From the NCBI GenBank assembly GCA_019307165.1, contig JAFDKD010000453.1:1-5429 (forward strand): a stretch of 5,429 nucleotides of DNA, given 5' to 3'. The stretch comes from Deltaproteobacteria bacterium. Its GTDB lineage: Bacteria > Desulfobacterota > DSM-4660 > Desulfatiglandales > Desulfatiglandaceae. Every line of letters starts with the position of its first letter. Position 1 is the stretch's first letter. The position numbers and the translations under genes are program-made. The notes beneath the pieces were generated by a model. It ran no database searches, was not told where the DNA came from, and saw only the letters and a program-made list of their open reading frames with translations. This document shows, one piece after another, positions 1 through 4,471 of this stretch.

Positions 1-509
1 ATATCGATCTTGAGGAAATCATCCTTGTAGTCGTATCCCAGCATGCTCAACAGGGCCCGATTGGCATTCAGGAACTTGCCCTCTTTGCTGCTGATATACA
101 CGCCGACCCCCACGTGTTCGAAAAGCCGACGGTAATCCTCCTCCGACGCCCGAAGCTCCCGTTCTCTCTTTTTCCTGATGGTGATGTCCCGGTAGATGCT
201 CAGCTTTGATGTGGTGCCGTCCGCATTTTCAAGGGGCATCTCCAAGATATCGTATGTCTTATCGACATGCCGTATATAGATCTCCTCATGGACTTTTTCA
301 CCTCTAAACACCTCTTCCGCCCGACACCACCTGCAAATCTCGTCCTTGTTGCTGATCACCTCGTAGCACTTCCGGCCCGCGCCCTCTCCGAAATCGCGGA
401 TCATGGCCTGGTTCATGAATTCTACGGTGTAGTCGTCCCTCACCACATAAATGCCATCCTCCAAGGCTTCGAGAATGGTCATCAGTCGTTCTCCGTCTTT
501 GTCCAACAT
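1..509 (-). CDS. PAS-domain sensor protein, N-terminal part (runs off the left edge)
   Basis: The minus-strand frame is open from ATG at 509-507 to the window edge (169 codons plus two bases), with a strong GGGAGG ribosome site at 516-521, six bases upstream. The product starts MLDKDGERLMTILEALEDGI. Residues about 8-112 form a first PAS fold, ending in the typical IYRDITIRKK junction. Residues about 113-127 form a charged linker helix. A second PAS fold opens at about 123 (SEEDYRRLFEHVGVGVYIS) and continues past the edge. Cys48, Cys59 and Cys62 cluster inside PAS 1 (KCYEVISNKDEICRWC), a pattern that could bind a metal or cofactor or sense redox state. There is no signal peptide or membrane segment, so it is probably cytoplasmic. 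The output domain (histidine kinase, GGDEF, or sigma54 activator) lies outside the window and cannot be named. It is transcribed divergently from the sulfur-relay genes. Confidence 0.88.
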   Translation of the reverse strand, partial: MLDKDGERLMTILEALEDGIYVVRDDYTVEFMNQAMIRDFGEGAGRKCYEVISNKDEICRWCRAEEVFRGEKVHEEIYIRHVDKTYDILEMPLENADGTTSKLSIYRDITIRKKRERELRASEEDYRRLFEHVGVGVYISSKEGKFLNANRALLSMLGYDYKDDFLKID

Positions 510-620
510 GGCGGGCCTCCCTCGTATGGTGATTTTAGAAATCGTGTTTATGTTAATCTATCAATTTAAAAAAATTATTTGAAACAATTTATCGATTTGT
601 GGATCTGAGTATAAAGAGGA

Positions 621-649
621 TTGACGGGTACAGGGGCCTTTGCTAATTT
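621..649 (+). promoter_or_regulatory. Predicted sigma70-type promoter of the sulfur-relay operon (extended -10)
   Basis: TTGACG at 621-626 and TAATTT at 644-649 are separated by 17 bases. TG at 641-642 gives an extended -10 element (TGC-TAATTT). Transcription would start near 656, leaving a leader of about 30 bases before the ATG at 686. The -35 matches five of six consensus positions; the -10 is weaker. It lies in the AT-rich gap between the divergent PAS gene and tusA. I found no equally convincing promoter for the leftward PAS gene in this gap. This is a pattern match only. Confidence 0.5.
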
Positions 650-685
650 AATTCAGGTAAAATTTTATCTAAGGAGGAATTGATA

Positions 686-925
686 ATGGTGGACGACATC
701 AAAGCGGATGAAACATTGGATTGCCGGGGTCTCAGCTGCCCCATGCCCGTACTTAAAACGAAAAAGGCCATCGGAAAAATGAAACCGGGGCAGATTCTGG
801 AGGTTATCGGCACCGACCCGGGAACCAGAAACGACATGCCCTCTTTTGCCAAAAGGGGCGGCCATGAGTATCTCGGCGAAAAGGAAGATGAAGGCTTCAT
901 CCGATTTTTCATCAAGGTAGGTTAG
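686..925 (+). CDS. tusA: TusA/SirA-family sulfur carrier protein
   Basis: This 79-aa cytoplasmic protein has the TusA (SirA-like, UPF0033) signature near its N terminus, LDCRGLSCPMPVLKTKKAI, in which Cys18 of the CPxP motif is the expected persulfide-carrying residue. Cys13 is an additional cysteine. The rest follows the family's beta-alpha-beta-alpha-beta-beta plan (GQILEVIGTDPG, then a helix ending AKRGGHEYL, then GFIRFFIKVG), and the length is normal. Family members pass protein-bound sulfur to acceptors in tRNA thiolation, cofactor synthesis or dissimilatory sulfur metabolism. The ATG at 686 is chosen because AAGGAGGA (671-678) lies seven bases upstream; an in-frame TTG at 680 would be too close to that site. 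The gene ends in tandem in-frame stops (TAG TGA, 923-928). It is the first gene of a four-gene run, and its DsrE-like neighbour supports a role in sulfur transfer. The specific acceptor is unknown. Confidence 0.9.
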   Translation: MVDDIKADETLDCRGLSCPMPVLKTKKAIGKMKPGQILEVIGTDPGTRNDMPSFAKRGGHEYLGEKEDEGFIRFFIKVG

Positions 926-972
926 TGAACCGAGTAAAGGAATGATTCGTTTCGATGACAAGAGGTTGTAAC

Positions 973-1281
973 ATGAGCAAATCATTAGGCATATTAGTGA
1001 GTTCCGATCAGAACCTCGATAAGGTTATCCGGTTGTGCAAGGCCGCCCGGGACAAGAAAGATGTAGAGGTCACTATCTTTTTTTCACACCTGGGGACGAC
1101 GCTCACCCAGGACCCCCGGTTCGCCGAACTGGAGGGCCTGGCCAAGATGGCCCTGTGCAACGTCGGATTTGAAAGCCATGGGCTCAAGCCCCCCGTTACC
1201 GGCATCGGCGAGAAAGACTACGCCACCCAGGCGAGGAACGGGGAATTGATTGAGGATTGTGACCGTTACGTGGTCTTCTAG
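973..1281 (+). CDS. DsrE-like small protein, probable sulfurtransferase partner
   Basis: This 102-aa protein resembles the DsrE/DsrF-like (YchN/TusD-type) fold. It has a first beta strand, SLGILVSSD; a helix, NLDKVIRLCKAARDK; a second strand, VEVTIFFSHLG; and a later segment, LAKMALCNVGFESHG, with Cys62 at the helix end where DsrE-type proteins often carry a functional cysteine. Cys22 and Cys96 (IEDCDRYVVF) are the only others. Family proteins accept or donate persulfide sulfur, usually together with TusA. The start at ATG 973 is preferred because AGAGG (961-965) precedes it by seven bases and the fold begins directly after; an upstream in-frame ATG at 955 has poorer ribosome-site spacing. 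It lies 47 bases after tusA on the same strand. I can support the superfamily, not a specific orthologue: it does not read as canonical dsrE of the dsrEFH operon. Confidence 0.75.
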   Translation: MSKSLGILVSSDQNLDKVIRLCKAARDKKDVEVTIFFSHLGTTLTQDPRFAELEGLAKMALCNVGFESHGLKPPVTGIGEKDYATQARNGELIEDCDRYVVF

Positions 1282-1307
1282 GAGGCTGCCGGGAGGAAAA
1301 GAAAGCA

Positions 1308-1601
1308 ATGGAAGATATCAAGCATGTGGCATTCCTGGTCCGCCGGAAGGAAGATCTGTGGGAAGGATCACGTTCCACACTGGGCCTTGCCGTCGAGAAT
1401 TTCTATTCCTATATGTTCGTGATCGACGTAGAGGTGGATATGACGGAGGCCTACCAGGAAAACCTGGAATGGCTCGAAGACATGGAATGCGAGTACTTCT
1501 CCAACAATAGGGTCAATGCGGACGAGCACGGCTTCAAATACATGAGCCTGGAGGACATGGGCAAAAAACTGAAAGAAATGGACCTGATCATTCCGTTTTA
1601 G
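1308..1601 (+). CDS. Small DsrF/TusC-like protein (tentative)
   Basis: This 97-aa soluble acidic protein begins MEDIKHVAFLVRRKEDLWEG. A hydrophobic strand (HVAFLV), a helix starting GSRSTLGLAVENF and a second strand (YMFVIDVEV) give the beta-alpha-beta start expected of DsrE/DsrF-type proteins. The G-x-R-x-x-L-x-L run recalls the GREGLDALL-type helix of TusC/DsrF. The only cysteine is Cys61 (EDMECEYFSNN), so if it handles sulfur this is the candidate residue. Its strands end without the usual catalytic motif, so it could instead be a structural subunit. GGGAGG at 1291-1296 lies 11 bases upstream of the ATG, a slightly long spacing. It starts 26 bases after the DsrE-like gene and lies 9 bases before the next one, so the four genes are probably co-transcribed. 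The superfamily assignment rests on pattern and context and could be wrong. Confidence 0.6.
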   Translation: MEDIKHVAFLVRRKEDLWEGSRSTLGLAVENFYSYMFVIDVEVDMTEAYQENLEWLEDMECEYFSNNRVNADEHGFKYMSLEDMGKKLKEMDLIIPF

Positions 1602-1610
1602 GAGTCATTA

Positions 1611-1784
1611 ATGAAATACTTAAACATAGTGAAATCTGCGCCCGATGGAAATACGCAACTGTTCATGGATGCCGTGTCCGAGGGCCGGGAGAGCACCGTA
1701 TTCAATCTGTATGACGAGACCGCAGATTATGATGCGTTGATAGACGCCATTTTCGAACACGATCGGGTCATATCCTGGTGGTGA
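1611..1784 (+). CDS. 57-aa conserved-looking small protein, possible minimal DsrH/TusB-like partner
   Basis: This short gene is supported by AGGAG at 1600-1604, six bases before ATG 1611, which overlaps the stop codon (TAG, 1599-1601) of the previous gene, so translation is probably coupled. The 57-aa product begins MKYLNIVKSAPDG and ends FEHDRVISWW. It can be read as strand (YLNIV), helix (NTQLFMDAVSEG), strand (STVFNLY), helix (DYDALIDAIFEH), strand (RVISWW), a compact Rossmann-like half fold. TusB/DsrH proteins are longer (about 95-100 aa) but likewise start with a strand followed by S-P and often end in Trp. It has no cysteine at all, so it cannot itself carry a persulfide. I infer a scaffolding role in a complex with the two genes upstream. 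The gene is near certain, its family is not. Confidence 0.72.
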   Translation: MKYLNIVKSAPDGNTQLFMDAVSEGRESTVFNLYDETADYDALIDAIFEHDRVISWW

Positions 1785-2177
1785 TCAACCGATCCCCTCC
1801 ATCACACGGTAGCCGATCGTGTGATTGCCATCGAGAATATCCACCATTTCTTTTCCAGGGATACTCAAGACCTCACAGGGCTCGACGCATACCGCCGAGG
1901 ATGCATAGGCCCCGCCGGAAAACAGGGCCGACCAGCCGAATGCATAGCCGGGCTTGATGGAACCCAGGGATATATTCACGCTTGTGGAAACCGCCACTTC
2001 CAGAAGCAGTTTCCCCTTTTTAAGCATGAAAAACGCCTCCGCGGGATCGCCTTCATTATAGACAACAGATTCTTCGCCGAAAATCCGGAGTTGCGTAAAC
2101 GGCAGCATGCGCCCCAGCATGTCATCCGTCAGATCCTCAAGCAGGTAAATCCTTCGCAAATCATCGTAAGCAACCAT
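1785..2177 (-). CDS. Stand-alone cyclic-nucleotide-binding-fold (Crp/Fnr effector-like) protein, no HTH
   Basis: This 130-aa protein is a single cNMP-binding-like beta-roll. Residues 1-25 are an N-terminal helical lead (LRRIYLLEDLTDDMLGRM). The beta strands follow from about 28, including VVYNEGDPAEAFFMLKKGKL (39-58), the classic glycine-turn segment. The phosphate-binding cassette is GYAFGWSALFSGGAYASSA (77-95), and the chain ends after the C helix (GYRVMEGIG). Where cAMP binders have FGE and PR-x-A, this has FGW (Trp82) and Tyr91, so cyclic nucleotide binding is doubtful. The helix-turn-helix of CRP-type regulators is absent, so it should not bind DNA alone. The ATG at 2177 has GGAGA about seven bases upstream. 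It is the last gene of the antiporter operon, 43 bases after the 591-aa subunit, which suggests a cytoplasmic sensory or allosteric role there. Its stop abuts the stop of the convergent gene. Confidence 0.8.
   Translation of the reverse strand: MVAYDDLRRIYLLEDLTDDMLGRMLPFTQLRIFGEESVVYNEGDPAEAFFMLKKGKLLLEVAVSTSVNISLGSIKPGYAFGWSALFSGGAYASSAVCVEPCEVLSIPGKEMVDILDGNHTIGYRVMEGIG
1801..1825. repeat. Perfect 8-bp inverted repeat just past the convergent gene ends
   Basis: ATCACACG (1801-1808) and CGTGTGAT (1818-1825) are exact reverse complements separated by a 9-base loop. The repeat starts 17 bases beyond the stop of the rightward operon and lies inside the last codons of the leftward cyclic-nucleotide-binding-like gene. 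No T-run follows on either strand, so it is not a standard intrinsic terminator. It could stabilise the 3' end of the rightward mRNA, or be coincidental. Confidence 0.4.
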
Positions 2178-2220
2178 TTCTTTGTCTCCGCGCCGACCCG
2201 CATTTCGTCCCCTTGAGGCA

Positions 2221-3996
2221 TCAGGTCATCAGAAAAACGGCAATGAGAAGGATCGCCGCCATGCCCACGCCTATACCTATGGGAATCGTGCCCACCAGCA
2301 TGTCCCTATAGGCCCTGGTTTTCAGGATGTCCAGCCGTTTGTCCCGTACGCCCATCAGAAGCCAAAGGCTCACCAGTGGAAGCAGGGCCAGTCTTGCCGG
2401 CAAGTCTTTTGACAGGCTCCCGGCGGTCCTCGCCGCACCAACCGCGATGAAGCGGTCGGTGCCGGCGTTCAATCCGTTGAACACGCGGTCCGCTATGCGG
2501 AAGAACAGCCTGGCACCCTTGCGGTACAACCAGTCCGCATCCAGGTTCACACAGCGCATTTCAGCCGGATAAATGCCCGACAGCAGCAACAGCGTAAAGG
2601 CCAGCGCGGAAAAGAACAGCAGCTGGCTCTGCCCGAGGATGTGTCCTGCGGTATACGGCTGATAGAAAACCTCCGGGTAGGGTAACAGACTGTAGAGGGG
2701 CCAGGGGTAGGAACCGATAAATATGCAGAGGGCGGCCGTGATGCCCATGGCCAGCAACATATGGAACGGCGCCTCCTTCGGCCTCATGCCGGAGTCGTGG
2801 GAGAAAAATGCGAAAAAGGGAATCTTGATTCCCGCATGGTGAAACACGCCGGCCGAGGCAAAAAGCAAGGTAAACCAGACGGCCGTCATATGTCCCGATG
2901 CGGCGGCATCCATGACCATGGACTTGCTCACGAAGCCGCTGAAGAGTGGGAATGCGGAAATGGATGCGGCCCCCACCATGCAAAAAATACAGGTCAGCGG
3001 CATGGTCCGGTACAGTCCGCCAAGGTCGGTACCGTTGATTTTACCGGTGCGGTACATGACCGCCCCCATGGACATGAACAGCAGGGCCTTGAACAGGATG
3101 TCGTTAAACGCGTGGGCCACGGCCCCGTTTATGGCCAGGGGGGTGCCGATGCCGATGCCGCAGACCATGAAGCCCACCTGGTTGATCAGGCTGTAGGCGA
3201 GCACCCGGCGGAGGTCGTTCTCGATCACCGCATAGAATATGGGGAAGCCGGTCATGAGGGCGCCTATCCAGATCAGGGCCTCGGTCCCGGGAAATGCCCT
3301 CACAAGGGCGTAGACCGCCGCCTTGGTGGTGAAGGCGCTCAGGAAAATGGTCCCCGTAATGGTGGCCTCGGGGTAGGCATCCGTCAGCCAGGTGTGGAGA
3401 ACGGGCCAGGCGCAGTTGAGCCCGAAACCGAAGAAAATCAGCCAGGAGGCCGGTCCGTTCAGGCCTATGTATCCGAAGGAAATGGCGCCGGTTTGGTCGA
3501 TGTAAAGAATGATGCCCGCAAGGAGACAGAGCCCGCCGGCCGCGTGGACCAGCAGATATCTGAAGCCGGCCGCCAGAGATGCCGGCGTCCGCCGGGCCCA
3601 TATAAGAAATATGGAGGCCACGGTGAGCATCTCCCAAAAGACAAAAAACGTGAACAAATCACCGGCGAAAACCACACCCAGGGCGCTGCCGGCATAGGTC
3701 AGGCCCGCCGCATGCTGCAGATCGTCCTTCACATGGAGGGCATACAGAGCGGCGATGAAGGATACCAGATGGAATATGTACCCAAAGATCAGACTGAGGC
3801 GGTCTACCCGCCCCAGGACAAGCTCGTACTCCAGAAAGGGGATGATCCAGTGATTGCCTTCAGGGATGCGGACCAGGTTGATGAAACCCAGCACCGGTAT
3901 GAGCAGCAGCAGGAACTGCTTCCACCGCCCCGGCAGGAGAGGCACCAGGATTGCGCCCAGGATGAATATGGCTGCCGGCGGAACCGTTTCAATCAT
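2221..3996 (-). CDS. NuoM/MrpD-type proton-conducting membrane subunit (antiporter-like), long form
   Basis: This 591-aa polytopic inner-membrane protein belongs to the proton-conducting transporter family (PF00361: NuoL/M/N, MrpA/D, hydrogenase membrane subunits). Visible landmarks are TM5 glutamate Glu122 (FFVFWEMLTVASI), the TM7 block GFGLNCAWPVLHTWLTDAYP (190-209), the TM8 lysine Lys225 (SAFTTKAAVYAL), the NDLRRVLAYSLINQVGFM segment (260-277) and the TM12-like lysine Lys303 (HAFNDILFKALLF). The usual TM7 lysine (FGxK) is Asn194. After about residue 490 a non-standard tail has a charged, probably amphipathic stretch (LDADWLYRKGARLFFRIADR) and two further hydrophobic segments, making it longer than a typical MrpD (about 500 aa). 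ATG 3996 is chosen because GAGGAT lies nine bases upstream and the hydrophobic N terminus begins there; the frame is open up to an ATG at 4044. It overlaps the preceding gene by eight bases, so translation is probably coupled. Confidence 0.9.
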   Translation of the reverse strand: MIETVPPAAIFILGAILVPLLPGRWKQFLLLLIPVLGFINLVRIPEGNHWIIPFLEYELVLGRVDRLSLIFGYIFHLVSFIAALYALHVKDDLQHAAGLTYAGSALGVVFAGDLFTFFVFWEMLTVASIFLIWARRTPASLAAGFRYLLVHAAGGLCLLAGIILYIDQTGAISFGYIGLNGPASWLIFFGFGLNCAWPVLHTWLTDAYPEATITGTIFLSAFTTKAAVYALVRAFPGTEALIWIGALMTGFPIFYAVIENDLRRVLAYSLINQVGFMVCGIGIGTPLAINGAVAHAFNDILFKALLFMSMGAVMYRTGKINGTDLGGLYRTMPLTCIFCMVGAASISAFPLFSGFVSKSMVMDAAASGHMTAVWFTLLFASAGVFHHAGIKIPFFAFFSHDSGMRPKEAPFHMLLAMGITAALCIFIGSYPWPLYSLLPYPEVFYQPYTAGHILGQSQLLFFSALAFTLLLLSGIYPAEMRCVNLDADWLYRKGARLFFRIADRVFNGLNAGTDRFIAVGAARTAGSLSKDLPARLALLPLVSLWLLMGVRDKRLDILKTRAYRDMLVGTIPIGIGVGMAAILLIAVFLMT

Positions 3997-4297
3997 AATA
4001 ATCCTCGCGTCGCATGACCAGCGGCCGAAGCACATATTTCGCAACGATCACGAGCACCACACAGGCGACAAAACCGTAAACGGCGGAAAACTCAGGCCAT
4101 TCCTCCCAAGGGAAATGGGGGTGCTTCGGGATAAAGAAATCGATCCCCAGCAGCACCACGAGAGACAGGTAGAAAGTGCGGAGCAGCCGCTTGACGTTGC
4201 GGGGCTTATCGAAAAGATACGCTTTTGATTTCGGATTTGGGATTTCGGAATTTTCGATTCCCGATTCTTGGTGTTGTGTTTCGCTGTCATTCATCAT
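3989..4297 (-). CDS. Small two-helix membrane protein of the antiporter operon
   Basis: This 102-aa protein has a polar N-terminal leader (residues 1-30), a first membrane helix at about 38-57 (LLRTFYLSLVVLLGIDFFI), a loop with HPHFPWEEWPEF (59-70), a second helix at about 71-90 (SAVYGFVACVVLVIVAKYV) and a basic-acidic tail (RPLVMRREDYYD). By the positive-inside rule both ends are probably cytoplasmic. AGGAA lies six to seven bases before ATG 4297; a second ATG follows directly. Residues 10-24 of the leader are encoded by a heptanucleotide repeat, so the leader is probably a late addition and the functional core starts near FDKPRNVKRL. The 3' end overlaps the start of the 591-aa subunit by eight bases. 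I do not recognise a named family; its position between two NuoM/MrpD-type genes suggests an accessory or assembly subunit of the same complex. Confidence 0.78.
   Translation of the reverse strand: MMNDSETQHQESGIENSEIPNPKSKAYLFDKPRNVKRLLRTFYLSLVVLLGIDFFIPKHPHFPWEEWPEFSAVYGFVACVVLVIVAKYVLRPLVMRREDYYD
4227..4269. repeat. Degenerate heptanucleotide tandem array inside a coding sequence
   Basis: On the plus strand the units GATTTCG, GATTTGG, GATTTCG, GAATTTT, one extra C, GATTCCC, GATTCTT run head to tail, so period 7 is clear although units differ. The array lies in the N-terminal leader region of the 102-aa membrane protein (minus strand, residues 10-24) and is much more AT-rich than its surroundings. 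Because 7 is not a multiple of 3, gain or loss of a single unit would shift the reading frame. Confidence 0.7.
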
Positions 4298-4310
4298 TCG
4301 TTATTCCTTT

Positions 4311-4327
4311 TTCAATGTTCAATGTTC
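4311..4327. repeat. Short heptamer repeat TTCAATG upstream of the two-helix gene
   Basis: TTCAATG TTCAATG TTC is a 2.4-unit perfect direct repeat of period 7. It occupies the 39-base gap between the 43-aa and 102-aa genes, directly upstream of the latter's ribosome site. It differs in sequence from the array at 4227-4269 but has the same period and lies only 41 bases away. Confidence 0.65.
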
Positions 4328-4336
4328 CACCTGTCC

Positions 4337-4468
4337 TCAAAACAGCGTACTTCCCAAAATGATCCCCAGGTACGCCACGCCCACGGCCAGAGCGACAAAA
4401 AAGATGCCCCGGTAACCCGGGAGCGGTTCGTGGGTCAATGCCATTTTTTCGTCTTCATTCCCTTCCAT
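4337..4468 (-). CDS. 43-aa single-helix membrane protein
   Basis: This very short gene is supported by three things: a GGGAGGG ribosome site (4475-4481) about six bases before ATG 4468, a start only three bases after the stop of the preceding NuoM/MrpD-type gene, and a convincing product. The protein has a polar acidic N terminus (MEGNEDEKMALTHEPLPGYR) followed by one membrane helix at residues about 21-39 (GIFFVALAVGVAYLGIILG), ending STLF. The ribosome site lies within the last codons of the upstream gene, so translation is probably coupled. Small one-helix subunits are common in multi-subunit membrane complexes, where they pack between larger subunits; that role is inferred here from the operon. 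I do not recognise a named family. An internal in-frame ATG at 4444 is an alternative start with no good ribosome site. Confidence 0.75.
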   Translation of the reverse strand: MEGNEDEKMALTHEPLPGYRGIFFVALAVGVAYLGIILGSTLF

Positions 4469-4471
4469 TGC

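Noticed and set aside
584..600. Apparent dyad ACAA...TTGT in the divergent intergenic region
   Set aside because: Only the four outer bases pair. The inner ATCGAT is off-centre, so it is not a convincing operator.
510..600. Leftward promoter for the PAS gene
   Set aside because: Several AT-rich hexamers exist on the minus strand but no -35/-10 pair with 16-18 base spacing matched well enough to report.
942..971. Nine-codon leader peptide frame (MIRFDDKRL) before the DsrE-like gene
   Set aside because: Its purine-rich site is only about one base from the ATG and the peptide has no attenuator-like codon run.
955..972. Upstream ATG adding MTRGCN to the DsrE-like protein
   Set aside because: The nearest purine-rich site (936-941) is 13 bases away, whereas ATG 973 has AGAGG at seven bases. 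The extension adds a cysteine but no fold element. It remains possible.
1821..2216. 131-codon plus-strand frame
   Set aside because: It is a shadow of the cyclic-nucleotide-binding-like gene on the minus strand, with no ribosome site and no recognisable domain.
2761..4017. 418-codon open frame on the plus strand
   Set aside because: It lies entirely antisense to the well-supported 591-aa membrane subunit. Its product is a Gly/His/Gln/Glu-rich chain with no recognisable fold, as expected when the complement of a codon-biased membrane gene is read.
3997..4044. Sixteen-residue N-terminal extension of the 591-aa subunit
   Set aside because: It lies inside the preceding gene in another frame. 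The ATG at 3996 has a proper ribosome site and begins the hydrophobic N terminus.
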